Below are positions 8,944 to 17,614 of a stretch of 39,668 nt of DNA, in pieces. The notes beneath the pieces were generated by a model. The model saw only the letters and a program-made list of their open reading frames with translations. It made no database searches and was not told where the DNA came from. Origin of the DNA: Aphodosoma sp045600865 (GTDB lineage Bacteria; Bacteroidota; Bacteroidia; Bacteroidales; Paludibacteraceae); contig JAZRYS010000126.1 in NCBI GenBank assembly GCA_045600865.1, forward strand, positions 1 to 39,668, written 5' to 3'. The stretch's first letter is position 1, and each line of letters starts with the position of its first letter. The translations under genes were made by a program, and so were the position numbers.

Positions 8944-9102
8944 ATGAAAAGAACATTCCAACCTTCGAATCGCAAGAGAAGAAATAAACACGGTTTCCGC
9001 GAGAGAATGTCCACTCCAAATGGTCGTCGCGTGTTGGCTTCTCGCCGTGCTCATGGTCGCAAGAAACTTACAGTTTCTGACGAGTACACCAAAAGGGCTT
9101 AA
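8944..9102 (+). CDS. rpmH: 50S ribosomal protein L34
   Basis: 52 aa, very basic: MKRTFQPSNRKRRNKHGFR at the start, RRVLASRRAHGRKKLTVSDE near the end. This is the diagnostic L34 sequence. It is a structural protein of the large ribosomal subunit. Strong promoter upstream, intrinsic terminator 25 bases downstream. The usual neighbours rnpA and dnaA are not here, as is common in Bacteroidales. Confidence 0.97.
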   Translation: MKRTFQPSNRKRRNKHGFRERMSTPNGRRVLASRRAHGRKKLTVSDEYTKRA

Positions 9103-9126
9103 TTGAATTATTCAATTTAAGGACAT

Positions 9127-9161
9127 AAAAGTATAGGCGGGAAGCTGCTTATACTTTTTTT
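9127..9161 (+). terminator. Rho-independent terminator after rpmH
   Basis: The stem AAAAGTATAGGC pairs with GCTTATACTTTT around a short loop (one G-U pair) and is followed by a run of T. Confidence 0.8.
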
Positions 9162-9188
9162 CGTACCTTCATCACACTTATCGGGAGT

Positions 9189-9983
9189 ATGAAAACAATT
9201 TGGAATTTCCTGACCTCCAAATTCTTTTGGATTAATATATTAGTTGCAGTCTGTGTAGCTCTGCTGATTATGTTCGGCACATTGCTCTGGACCAAATACT
9301 ACACCAATCACGGCGAGTCCATAGTGGTGCCTGACCTCACTCACAAATATGTGGAGGAGGCAGAATTGGACCTTGAGGAACTGGGTCTCTCATACGAGGT
9401 GATAGACTCTGTCCACCTCCGTTCTTTCAACCCAGGCGAAATTGCGGAGCAGTCCCCTGCTGCCGGCACGCACGTCAAGGCCAACCGTAAGATTTATATC
9501 ACAATCAACTGCCGTCAGAAGCAGATGATTCGCGTACCCGACCTTGTAGGCGAGAGTTTCCGCAAGGCACAGTCTAACCTGCGTGCACTTGGATTCAATG
9601 CCGATTCTGTCAGATATAAACCATACGAATTTACAGGTGAGGTGCTTGACATATTGTATCAAGGTCGCTCTCTCCAGAAAGGCGAGAAGGTGGAAGACGG
9701 TTCAATGCTTGTGCTTGTCGTTGGTCGTGAGGATACAGAAAACGTTATCTATGTCCCTAATCTTATGGGAATGTCGTATGATGATGCAATGAATGCCATA
9801 AACACCAATGAACTTTCCGTGGGAAACATCTCGTATGATGTCCGTCCTTTCTCTGACACGGAGCGTCAGCAATACCACGTAATCAAACAGACTCCTGCTC
9901 CTGGAACTCAGGTGTTCCGTGGCAAACTCATAGAACTGCGTCTCTCACGTACTGCAAGTGCTGCGTCAGAAGAATTCTTCTAA
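9189..9983 (+). CDS. Membrane-anchored PASTA-domain protein without a kinase domain
   Basis: 264 aa. A short cytosolic N-terminus, one transmembrane helix (about residues 14-36), then three PASTA repeats (about 45-110, 111-187, 188-258), each starting with a V-P-D/N-L motif (VVPDL, RVPDLVG, YVPNLMG). PASTA domains bind muropeptides or the peptidoglycan stem and usually sit on Ser/Thr kinases or penicillin-binding proteins. Here no catalytic domain is present, which is the common Bacteroidetes arrangement. It lies 42 bases before rluD, with which it is probably co-transcribed. A role in sensing or organising peptidoglycan is inferred. Confidence 0.9.
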   Translation: MKTIWNFLTSKFFWINILVAVCVALLIMFGTLLWTKYYTNHGESIVVPDLTHKYVEEAELDLEELGLSYEVIDSVHLRSFNPGEIAEQSPAAGTHVKANRKIYITINCRQKQMIRVPDLVGESFRKAQSNLRALGFNADSVRYKPYEFTGEVLDILYQGRSLQKGEKVEDGSMLVLVVGREDTENVIYVPNLMGMSYDDAMNAINTNELSVGNISYDVRPFSDTERQQYHVIKQTPAPGTQVFRGKLIELRLSRTASAASEEFF

Positions 9984-10025
9984 CCAGAGAAACTGGATTA
10001 ACTAGAATATATAGAGCACTATGAT
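9984..10025. repeat. Spacer related to that before recQ
   Basis: Starts CCAGAGAAACTGG and ends ATATAGAGCACTATGAT, nearly matching the two ends of the gap 2789-2860. It may be a small dispersed spacer element. Confidence 0.35.
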
Positions 10026-11051
10026 ATGATTGAGGAAGATCAAGAGCTATTTGAGCATTACCGCTTTGAGGTTGACAAGGGTCAAGCCCTGTTGCGAATA
10101 GACAAATACCTGACAAACATAATGTCAGGTATTTCTCGTAATCGTATTCAAGAGGCTGCCGATGCAGGTCATATCCTCGTGGCAGGCAAGGCGGTAAAAA
10201 GTAACTACCGTGTCAAGCCTGGCGATGTAATCTCAATTGTGCTCGACTTCCCAAAAACCGACTACACAATTGTTCCGCAGGAAATCCCTATTGACATTGT
10301 TTATGAAGATGATGACATAATTCTGGTCAACAAGCAGCCAGACCTCGTTGTTCATCCGGGCTTTGGCAATTTCGATGGCACTCTGCTCAATGCAATAGCG
10401 TGGCATCTGAAGGACAATCCCGATTTCGATGCAAACAACCCGCACATAGGATTGGTTCACCGCATAGACAAGGATACTTCAGGCCTACTTCTCATAGCCA
10501 AGAACGAAGACGCAAAAGCTAAGTTGGGCCTTCAGTTCTTCAACAAGACAACCGAACGTACATACAATGCCCTTGTGTGGGGAGTGGTCAAGGAGGACGA
10601 GGGAACCATCAATGGTGCACTTGCTCGCGACACACGCGACCGCATGCTCTTTGCCGTTTTTGACGAGGCAGAGAATCCTAATGCAAAACATGCCGTCACT
10701 CACTATAAGGTGCTTGAGCGTTTCGCCTATTGCACCCTCGTTGAATGCAAGCTCGAGACAGGCCGCACACACCAGATACGCGTTCACATGCGCCATATAG
10801 GCCATACCCTTTTCAACGACGAACGCTATGGCGGCAACATCCCCCTCAAGGGCGAACGCACCTCAGCCTACATGCAGTTTGTCAGAAACTGCTTCGACAT
10901 CTGCCCACGTCAGGCACTTCATGCCAAAACTCTTGGTTTCACACACCCTCGCACAGGCGAATGGATGCAATTCGACTCTGTGCTTCCCGAAGATTTCACA
11001 AAGTTATTGGAGAAGTGGCGCAACTACACCCACGGGACAAAAAAGATCTGA
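10026..11051 (+). CDS. rluD: RluA-family 23S rRNA pseudouridine synthase
   Basis: 341 aa. An N-terminal S4 RNA-binding domain (about 18-75, ALLRIDKYLT...VKPGDVI) is followed by the catalytic domain with HRIDKDTSG (145-153), in which D148 is the nucleophile, then RTHQIRVHM. The reaction is isomerisation of uridine to pseudouridine in large-subunit rRNA. RluD is the best match because of the S4 domain and length, but the exact target uridines are not shown by sequence. The start at 10026 was chosen because the ATG at 10021 meets a stop after two codons. Confidence 0.9.
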   Translation: MIEEDQELFEHYRFEVDKGQALLRIDKYLTNIMSGISRNRIQEAADAGHILVAGKAVKSNYRVKPGDVISIVLDFPKTDYTIVPQEIPIDIVYEDDDIILVNKQPDLVVHPGFGNFDGTLLNAIAWHLKDNPDFDANNPHIGLVHRIDKDTSGLLLIAKNEDAKAKLGLQFFNKTTERTYNALVWGVVKEDEGTINGALARDTRDRMLFAVFDEAENPNAKHAVTHYKVLERFAYCTLVECKLETGRTHQIRVHMRHIGHTLFNDERYGGNIPLKGERTSAYMQFVRNCFDICPRQALHAKTLGFTHPRTGEWMQFDSVLPEDFTKLLEKWRNYTHGTKKI

Positions 11052-11060
11052 CGCGATGCT

Positions 11061-11672
11061 TTAGAATGTCAATGCAATTCCTATGCCATCGCAGCCTGCT
11101 TGCAGGTTCAGAGTGCATGCCGCTGTGTGTCTGTACCGGTATTGTTCGTTATAAAGGTTCATGGCTTTTTTGTCCCGCAGGTAATATCCTACAGGCATAA
11201 CTATGATACCAGCAACCGCAGAGACAGTACCAATCGAACCTATTATTACTCCTGCCAATTGACCTTTCCAATAGACTCCTGCCATTGGCCATCCGAGAGC
11301 ATTCATGAATATGCCTGAACCCAACAATGCCCATCCAGCGGGAATCATATTCTTTCCCTGATAATATTTGACGAAAGCTTCAGGACAGTTGTTGTACAGA
11401 AAATCGGCATACGCCTTTCTGTCCATCTGTGTTGTGCCTATAGAATACTCCTGCATTCCTAATTTATGACGTTCTGAATATGGATGGCGTACAAGCGGGC
11501 CTTCAGTTCCTGTTGCTTCGACAGCTTCTTTGGCAGCATGATACTTGTCCCTATCGCTCATGACATATTCGTCTGCAGTTGGAACATTGCAAGTCTCGTC
11601 TTGGCTGACCTGAGCCACGACTTGTAAGACGATTGCTTGCAGCAACGCAAAGAAAAGAATTGATTTTCTCAT
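11061..11672 (-). CDS. Small exported protein with a paired hydrophobic segment, unknown function
   Basis: 203 aa, family not recognised. Sec signal peptide (MRKSILFFALLQAIVLQVVAQ), a polar stretch, then two Gly/Ala-rich hydrophobic segments (around 115-135 and 138-162) and a short polar tail. Bacteroidetes genomes hold many exported small proteins with such Gly-rich hairpins near the membrane. It has its own promoter and converges on rluD with only 9 bases between the stop codons. Confidence 0.75.
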   Translation of the reverse strand: MRKSILFFALLQAIVLQVVAQVSQDETCNVPTADEYVMSDRDKYHAAKEAVEATGTEGPLVRHPYSERHKLGMQEYSIGTTQMDRKAYADFLYNNCPEAFVKYYQGKNMIPAGWALLGSGIFMNALGWPMAGVYWKGQLAGVIIGSIGTVSAVAGIIVMPVGYYLRDKKAMNLYNEQYRYRHTAACTLNLQAGCDGIGIALTF

Positions 11673-11718
11673 AATGATTCAGTTTTTTTGTTTGACAAAG
11701 TTGTTTGTTTTGACGGTG

Positions 11719-11726
11719 CAAAGTTA
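11719..11726 (-). promoter_or_regulatory. -7 promoter box
   Basis: TAACTTTG on the minus strand, 46 bases before the start of the gene ending at 11061. Confidence 0.6.
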
Positions 11727-11858
11727 CGATAATTATTCCATACTCAGACCATCATTTTGTGCCTAACCAACATTATCTAATATTCGAAAATCATGTTTCT
11801 CCTATACATCAATTAGTTACAAAATATCAGATGAGTCATTATCTAACATTTTCAACAT

Positions 11859-11886
11859 AAAAAAACACCAAAACAAGGTTTAGGTG
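11859..11886 (-). terminator. Putative intrinsic terminator
   Basis: On the minus strand, CACC-T-AAAC pairs with GTTT-T-GGTG around a three-base loop, followed by seven T. It lies downstream of the gene ending at 12005. Confidence 0.55.
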
Positions 11887-11909
11887 CGTTTCAGTCTTCG
11901 ACCATTACT

Positions 11910-11975
11910 GCACCATTACTCGACTATCGTACAAGAATTCGTGGAGAATCTTGTACGATAGTCGAGTAATGGTGC
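11910..11975. repeat. Perfect 27-bp inverted repeat
   Basis: The arms 11910-11936 and 11949-11975 are exact reverse complements (core CTCGACTATCGTACAAGA) with a 12-base loop. It lies 30 bases past the stop of the gene 12005-12796. It has no T run of its own, and a weaker terminator follows at 11859-11886. See findings for a related hairpin after hutH. Confidence 0.9.
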
Positions 11976-12004
11976 TGCCATCCGTGTAGAATCGTTGAGG
12001 TTTC

Positions 12005-12796
12005 TTACAGAAGTTTCGTAGAAACATCAACTTGTTTCTTGTCAAATCCGTTTTCGTCGAACTTGTTCAGTTTCTGTTTCAGATACCCGAAACTGACCAC
12101 TCCTTTCTCTTTGCTTCGCACATACCATTCCTCAGTGTACATCAACGGCAGGAAAGTCTCTTTGTCTATCCACAGAATGCACTGCTCATTTATGTTGGTG
12201 CCCATATCGTGAGTCGGTTTCGGACGATCCTTATCATTTCTGCTCAGCAGGATTTGATAGCAAAGAGAATTGTCAACCCTTTTCTCGCCTAACAGCCAGA
12301 AGTCATAACCTCCGCCAAGCCACAACTCCCACATATCGTTTTCCTTGTTCATGAACGGCAGAAAGACTTCCAAAGACAACTCTAACAAGGCCAATTTTTC
12401 CTTGTCGCTTTTCGGATTGTCATAAACCGTTTTGTCGTTCGCTGTGGAATGCAACAACTTATTCCCGTCATATACTGTATTGAAAGGATTACGCCAACTT
12501 TCATCAATGTATTGGGTGAAAATATTGAAATGATAATCCCATAACGAATTGCCTCCATTCTTGTCGAAATGGCATTTTGTTTCATACTCATGCAAATCGT
12601 CGTGATAGCCGGAATGTTTCCGATATACGCTCATTTCGTAGTAGCCGCTCTTGATAGACTTGCATCTATCGCAGGCCTTTTCCATAATATCCTTCGCCTT
12701 GGCAGCCCTTTCATCAATCTTGCCATCCTTCTTCTGTGCAAATAGCACGACAGGAAGCACTAATAACGAAAATAATACTAATCTTTTAATAATCAT
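12005..12796 (-). CDS. Exported protein of unknown function, possibly LolA/outer-membrane sorting-like fold
   Basis: 263 aa with a Sec signal peptide (MIIKRLVLFSLLVLPVVLFA, cleaved before Q). The mature part begins with a helix containing two cysteines (EKACDRCKSIKSGYYEM). It then alternates short charged strands with aromatic residues and ends in a statement-like pattern ILWIDKETFLPLMY, which resembles the strand arrangement of LolA/LolB-type half-barrels that carry lipids. I do not recognise it firmly. Promoter module at 12820, a palindrome and a terminator downstream: an independent transcript. Confidence 0.72.
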   Translation of the reverse strand: MIIKRLVLFSLLVLPVVLFAQKKDGKIDERAAKAKDIMEKACDRCKSIKSGYYEMSVYRKHSGYHDDLHEYETKCHFDKNGGNSLWDYHFNIFTQYIDESWRNPFNTVYDGNKLLHSTANDKTVYDNPKSDKEKLALLELSLEVFLPFMNKENDMWELWLGGGYDFWLLGEKRVDNSLCYQILLSRNDKDRPKPTHDMGTNINEQCILWIDKETFLPLMYTEEWYVRSKEKGVVSFGYLKQKLNKFDENGFDKKQVDVSTKLL

Positions 12797-12819
12797 ATTG
12801 TTTTAAAAGTTTGATGTTG

Positions 12820-12827
12820 CAAAGTTA
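12820..12827 (-). promoter_or_regulatory. -7 promoter box in a duplicated promoter module
   Basis: TAACTTTG on the minus strand. About 30 surrounding bases (TAAAAGTTTGA, one variable base, GTTGCAAAGTTACGAATA in plus orientation) are nearly identical to those at 14405-14435. Confidence 0.7.
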
Positions 12828-13006
12828 CGAATAAAAAATCATATTGCCTTCTCCTTTCTTGTTAAAAAAACAATAAGTAGATATAAACAATGAAATATCA
12901 GTCAGTTACCCCCCCCTATTGTGAATTATTGTTAAACCACCTCTGTCTTTCCCAGTTTCACGACAAAGTACAAGAATGATTCTGACATTATCAATCATGC
13001 AGCAGG

Positions 13007-13704
13007 CTAATCAAGCCATCGGTCTTCTTTCCCTGGGACATTGATGTCAAAATGTATTGTTTTGACGTATCTTGAGCCGTTGACTTCATGACAAAAAAAC
13101 AATATTTCCAAATAACCAAGGTCTTGAGATTCTGTATTATTCCAGACAATTAGGTTTTCACAATCGTTTGTCAAATAATCCTGAAGACCAATCAGCATTA
13201 CGTCATCTTCGAAAGACATGTCTTCAGGCAACGTGCCACCAAACTTCTGATAGACTTCATAATATCCGTCGTATGGCCAAGGGCTATGATTTACAATATA
13301 CCCATTCATTATAATCTGACTACCTATCGACATTACTGCAGCTCGTGCGTCCTCCACACTCATAGCGGTGTCTGTATCGAACTCTATTTTTCCTTGGAAT
13401 TCTGCTGCTATGGAATCATTGTCATGAAAATAATCGAACGTAATCCATACATCATTTTCAAGTTCCTTGTAAAAAGTGTGCAGATATTCCCTGTATGACC
13501 ATTCATTTTCTGTCAGGAATTCATCAATCTCATCTTTATCCATATATGTGAATTTCATTGCCAGATCATACCACATGAGAATAGGATTGGGCCCAGAGTT
13601 TAAACCACAAGTTTCTGATCATTTCCAGCATCAGGAACACTGTTGTCCTTCGAACAACTGATTGCCATTATGGAAATGGTTAAAAGTAGAATTGTCTTTT
13701 TCAT
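13007..13704 (-). pseudogene. Lipoprotein gene broken by a frameshift (paralog of 13752-14393)
   Basis: From the ATG at 13704 the frame gives a lipoprotein signal peptide (MKKTILLLTISIMAISC) and 17 more residues, then stops at 13600-13602. The remaining 189-codon frame begins at 13576 in another phase. Read across a one-base shift, the protein continues LNSGPNPILMWYDLAM and then EIDEFLTENEW, which lines up with PIKIGYELLQ and AHDILTNDGW in the next gene upstream. The two neighbours are thus tandem paralogs and this one has lost its reading frame between about 13600 and 13630. The downstream frame (about 200 codons) is otherwise open, so the lesion is recent or is a sequencing error. Function of the family is unknown. 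Confidence 0.75.
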
Positions 13705-13751
13705 AATTATAAGATTATTTAAAATTAAAGCGTTTCCAATTTTTTCACCTG

Positions 13752-14393
13752 TCATGCAGCAGAGCGGGTTACTCCTGGAACATAAACCTTAAGGCTGACT
13801 GTTGCGGCATATTTGTCATTGCCATCAGATGCAATTGCAACATGGAAAGAATTCATTTTGTCTTCTCCATACCAATTTATGGTGTACCAACTACTGCCGT
13901 TGCCTATGGCTGCAATAGCCTCTTCCATGGATTTGGCTTCATTGCCTGAATAATCATAATGCAACTGATAACCATTAAATGTAATCTCGCTGCTGATTTC
14001 CTCTACTGCATCACGTATGTATTCATAGCTTATCAGCGATGAACTTTTTGGCATGATGTCAAATTCTATTTCGCTGACAGTATCATTTATAGCAACGAAG
14101 GTGACTGCATACATCACATCGTATTTCACATACTTGCAGTAATTGCGGTATTTATAGTTGTTCACGTCATTAAAGTTGAAGCCCTGCCAGCCATCATTTG
14201 TCAGGATGTCATGCGCATCTTGGATTGGCATTGCAGCTAATTCCTGCAATAGTTCATATCCAATTTTGATTGGGGCATAAGCATACATGGAATCAATGGC
14301 TTGCTCCTCAGTTGTCGATGAAACAACATTTTTGTTCTTCGAACAACCAATTACCATTGCGGTAATTGCCAAAAGTAGAATTGTCTTTTTCAT
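13752..14393 (-). CDS. Lipoprotein of unknown function
   Basis: 213 aa from the ATG at 14393. A longer start at 14405 adds MQFI, but its leader would be only about 10 bases, and the paralog also begins MKKTILLL. Type II signal peptide with the lipobox cysteine at 17 (AMVIGC). The mature part shows two similar alpha/beta segments, each with an acidic strand (SEIEFDIMPKS; HVAIASDGND) around a Trp/Tyr-rich helix. No family recognised. Promoter at 14422-14429; the frameshifted paralog follows after 47 bases and is probably in the same transcript. Confidence 0.78.
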   Translation of the reverse strand: MKKTILLLAITAMVIGCSKNKNVVSSTTEEQAIDSMYAYAPIKIGYELLQELAAMPIQDAHDILTNDGWQGFNFNDVNNYKYRNYCKYVKYDVMYAVTFVAINDTVSEIEFDIMPKSSSLISYEYIRDAVEEISSEITFNGYQLHYDYSGNEAKSMEEAIAAIGNGSSWYTINWYGEDKMNSFHVAIASDGNDKYAATVSLKVYVPGVTRSAA

Positions 14394-14421
14394 AATAAAT
14401 TGCATTAAAAGTTTGACGTTG

Positions 14422-14429
14422 CAAAGTTA
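14422..14429 (-). promoter_or_regulatory. -7 promoter box of lipoprotein pair
   Basis: TAACTTTG on the minus strand, within the module shared with 12801-12833. Confidence 0.7.
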
Positions 14430-14435
14430 CGAATA

Positions 14436-14892
14436 ATTTTTGATAGTTGAGCATGAGAATTTTGACATGGTGTCATTTTCTAAAGTTTGTATGATGAGTC
14501 ACATCTGTAAATCAATGATTTATAGATTTTGGATAAAGTCATTATCTAAATATCATCATTCGGATTCAGGACAAAAAATGAGGGTTCTACAATACTTTGC
14601 GTCAAGTGTAATGACATTTATTCCACCATAGGCAGAGAAAATATGGGTCTTTGGCTACAATAAAAACATCAACAATGCAATGTGAATTGATTTTTTTACG
14701 TCTTTGGACGAGTATAAATATCAATTCTGAAGTCAAAAAGTAAACGAAATGGCTTAAATTATGGATTCGAATATTTAGATAATTCTGTGATGTATCGTGC
14801 GTAATTATTTGGCAATCAAGGATAAGTTATTTTTGAAATTTAGAAAAACGCAGGAAGTGGGATTTTGTATAGAATGAATGAAATTATTTTTG
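14436..14892. other. AT-rich gap without a supported gene
   Basis: I see no coding frame with family features. The words GTCATTATCTAA (14537) and GTCATTTTCTAA (14471) also occur as GTCATTATCTAA near 11837, perhaps part of a decayed repeat. Confidence 0.4.
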
Positions 14893-14900
14893 TAACTTTG
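14893..14900 (+). promoter_or_regulatory. -7 promoter box of regulator-lipoprotein operon
   Basis: TAACTTTG, 30 bases ahead of the ATG at 14931. It lies inside the longest possible reading frame (from 14865), which argues that the true start is 14931. Confidence 0.7.
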
Positions 14901-14930
14901 CGGAAAGATTTTATACACACAAATGAATCT

Positions 14931-16004
14931 ATGAAAAGAAAGGTGTTCATTGTTTCTTTTTCAATAATTATTATTATGGCTATTATTTGTGTATGCTGCG
15001 ACAAAAATAAAGCCGAAATTGCCTTTTGCAATTTGATGAATAATCTGTTTGCCCATATTCCATTCGAAAAATTGAATCGTAATCAGAGTATTTATTTAGA
15101 CGAATCAACTGTATTGGCAATCGATAGCAATATTGACTCTATGGACATTCAGGCTATAACGCAGATAAATAAAATATATACCAACAACAATGATTCGTTT
15201 AATGCCTGTGCATCTAATATGGTTCTTGGAATAGTGTGTTATCGCAATGCAGTGCAGGATTCGGCACTGCTCTATCTGCTCACTGCCGAGCAATATTCGG
15301 ACAGTAGGCCTGAGCTGAAGCCTCACATATATTACTACCTTGCCTCGGCTTTCATGGAATTTGACCCGATACTGGCTCATGACATTATATACAGTCATCC
15401 AGAAGAGCACATCGATAGATATGACTATTCGAGATTCATGAATGTCAGTGTCTCCCAGCAGGAAATGAATGCCCATCACGTGAATTCAATCTATTACTCA
15501 AGGCTGCTACAAAGAAGTCTTGATGCGCAGGAAAAACAGCATCAAAAGGAGAAACGACTCTATCGCTTCATAATTATTTCTGTTTCTCTCCTGTTTGTCC
15601 TCACACTTTTGTCAATAGTCCGAATGATGTGGCTTAAACGCAAAACGGCGAACTTGACTGAATCTGTTGCCAACCAGAAAATGAATTTCAATAATCTGCT
15701 TGAAAAACATTTGAAACTATATAGTGAGAAATGTGATGAAAAAACAGTAATCAGTGATGCAAATGAAATACTATCTGCATTGCGTGACGAGTTCAATCTT
15801 TCAAAATCAGATATTGCCATTATATGGCTTCTACTGCTTTCGTTCAGCAAAAAGGACATCTGTTTGACACTCAATATTGGCGAAAATTATTATCATCAGC
15901 GACGAACAAAAATCAGGAAAGTGCTTAATTTCGATTCTACAAGGAAACTTGAGAATGACCTGAAAACATTTGTCCCTGAATATCTTTCGGAACATTATTC
16001 TTGA
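14931..16004 (+). CDS. Membrane-tethered HTH transcriptional regulator
   Basis: 357 aa from 14931. The N-terminus is a signal anchor or lipoprotein signal (MKRKVFIVSFSIIIIM, then CVCCDK). An all-helical, TPR-like extracytoplasmic part follows (about 30-200, with ALLYLLTAEQY and YYYLASAFMEF). Next are a transmembrane helix (about 211-230), a coiled coil (about 235-275), and a C-terminal DNA-binding region (about 284-330, SKSDIAIIW, then SKKDICLTLNIG and YYHQRRTKIRKVL) that looks like a LuxR/FixJ-type HTH. Such one-piece sensors are frequent in Bacteroidetes. The signal sensed is unknown. Two lipoprotein genes follow in the same direction. Confidence 0.8.
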   Translation: MKRKVFIVSFSIIIIMAIICVCCDKNKAEIAFCNLMNNLFAHIPFEKLNRNQSIYLDESTVLAIDSNIDSMDIQAITQINKIYTNNNDSFNACASNMVLGIVCYRNAVQDSALLYLLTAEQYSDSRPELKPHIYYYLASAFMEFDPILAHDIIYSHPEEHIDRYDYSRFMNVSVSQQEMNAHHVNSIYYSRLLQRSLDAQEKQHQKEKRLYRFIIISVSLLFVLTLLSIVRMMWLKRKTANLTESVANQKMNFNNLLEKHLKLYSEKCDEKTVISDANEILSALRDEFNLSKSDIAIIWLLLLSFSKKDICLTLNIGENYYHQRRTKIRKVLNFDSTRKLENDLKTFVPEYLSEHYS

Positions 16005-16032
16005 AATCATGAAACAATTAATACAAAACAAT

Positions 16033-16902
16033 ATGAATTACAAAAAATTATTATTGCTGTCAGCAGTTATGTTTGAGTTGATAGCATGCAAATCCACGCA
16101 AGTGTTTTCTGACGATATACTTTTGCATGAAAGGCAATACATCCCATCAGCTGGTTTGGAAAACCAATTTGAAATTTATTGGAAAGCACGAAATGTAATA
16201 GCTGATGGTATTGAATGCAGTTCAACGACGTGGGGAATATGTTTGAATCCGTCAGATGAATTTAATACCAACGAACCAACTTGCGTTGCTATGAATGAAA
16301 ACAATCGTATCTTGATGGCAATACCGCAATACAACAATGGACTGACAGTTAATCCACAGTATGAAATGTTCAATGGAATGGAAGTTTGGCAAATTTCAGA
16401 TTCGTTAGTACTTTGGAATGAAGAGACATTGGAAGCACTTGATTTTACCACTCCTATTGCCGTGTTGCCAGATGAATATCGAATAACAAGAAGTCATGAC
16501 ACTCTGTACTTAAACTTGCAGACCAGTCCTGTGAACCTTGAAAAGAAAGTGTGCGCCTTTTTCTATTATGACAATCATATCCTGCAAAGTGCGAGATTTC
16601 AGGATTATTACGAAGGATTTCTTGACGCAAGTGATATAATGACGGGAACAGTAAGCGAAGTGAGCGAAGAATACCTGATATTGACTTTCTCATACGAATT
16701 AAATGTAAGCGATGCGCTTAATGAAGTCAGGTATATCTCTGATAACCGAATTTTCAGTCTCAGAGAAGATATAACATGCAATGATTATTCCATCTGCCAC
16801 ATATTGGGATTCTCTGATTTCTTCAGGCTATTGCATGGTGAATATGAGATAGAAATGATTGAAAGTGGCTTCAGAGTGAAAATTCCTTATATACTGCGTT
16901 AA
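16033..16902 (+). CDS. Lipoprotein of unknown function
   Basis: 289 aa. Start chosen at 16033 (MNYKKLLLLSAVMFELIAC, lipobox cysteine 19); earlier in-frame ATGs at 15970 and 16009 would hide the signal peptide and the first would overlap the regulator gene. The mature protein is rich in short strands with many aromatic and acidic residues, with no recognised family. It lies 28 bases after the HTH regulator and 3 bases before the next lipoprotein, so the three probably form one operon. Its signal-peptide DNA is nearly the same as that of the next gene. Confidence 0.75.
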   Translation: MNYKKLLLLSAVMFELIACKSTQVFSDDILLHERQYIPSAGLENQFEIYWKARNVIADGIECSSTTWGICLNPSDEFNTNEPTCVAMNENNRILMAIPQYNNGLTVNPQYEMFNGMEVWQISDSLVLWNEETLEALDFTTPIAVLPDEYRITRSHDTLYLNLQTSPVNLEKKVCAFFYYDNHILQSARFQDYYEGFLDASDIMTGTVSEVSEEYLILTFSYELNVSDALNEVRYISDNRIFSLREDITCNDYSICHILGFSDFFRLLHGEYEIEMIESGFRVKIPYILR

Positions 16903-16905
16903 ATC

Positions 16906-17592
16906 ATGAAGAAGTTATTATTGCTGTCAGCAATCTTGTTTCTTCTTTGTTGTTGCAAGATTAACATTATGAAGGAAACAGAGAAGAAATTCAAAGAGGC
17001 ACCTGCGCTATATCCAGAGTTGACGTTTGTTACAGTGGATAGTCTTAAACATACATTGATGAATGATGGTTATGACTACAAGATCTTAATGTTCAGTTTT
17101 GCATTATATGACAATTGGTGGAGCAGGCTGATCGAAAAGGAATACATTCCTAAATGGAAATCAATGGACACTACGAGAGTGCGTCTTTATCTGATATCAA
17201 TAGACTGTGCCTACCTTGACGAAATGGATTCGTTTTTCATCAAGAACAATGTTGATTTGCCAAGATATGTGATAAGGGATAGCACTGAAGGTTTTTGCGG
17301 TTATAAACTTTCAGGTGCGTATGAAGATGGAATGCGTCTGACAAGAATCATTCAGATTGTTTGTCAAAATTCGCACTCAATCACAGTCAGATTGCCGTTT
17401 TTTGCAACATTCGTCCTCGACAGAGACAACAATATCAAACTCATTGAGACGAACTACGAGGGGAAACTGCAGATAGTGCCGATGCCTTTTGAACTCTGTC
17501 CTCAAAACCCTGACGAGATAGATTTCAGCAAGATAAACAAATACCGCATCACCCGCAAGAGCCGACTGTATGTTGCATTTTACGATGAGTAA
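16906..17592 (+). CDS. Lipoprotein, possibly with a degenerate thioredoxin-like fold
   Basis: 228 aa. Signal peptide MKKLLLLSAILFLLCCC with a lipobox. The segment order YKILMFSFALYDNWW - VRLYLISIDC - VDLPRYVIRD - FFATFVLDRDNNI is reminiscent of TlpA/AhpC-like thioredoxin folds (strand-helix-strand, then a cis-proline strand with a DRDNNI turn). There is no CxxC in the active-site position, so if the fold is right it is not a disulfide enzyme. This is weak fold-level inference only. Third gene of the regulator operon; strong hairpin 135 bases downstream. Confidence 0.72.
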   Translation: MKKLLLLSAILFLLCCCKINIMKETEKKFKEAPALYPELTFVTVDSLKHTLMNDGYDYKILMFSFALYDNWWSRLIEKEYIPKWKSMDTTRVRLYLISIDCAYLDEMDSFFIKNNVDLPRYVIRDSTEGFCGYKLSGAYEDGMRLTRIIQIVCQNSHSITVRLPFFATFVLDRDNNIKLIETNYEGKLQIVPMPFELCPQNPDEIDFSKINKYRITRKSRLYVAFYDE

Positions 17593-17614
17593 TGCAATAA
17601 ATCCTTCCTTTGCT

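Noticed and set aside
8816..9019. Minus-strand frames over rpmH
   Set aside because: They overlap a certain ribosomal gene and both promoters.
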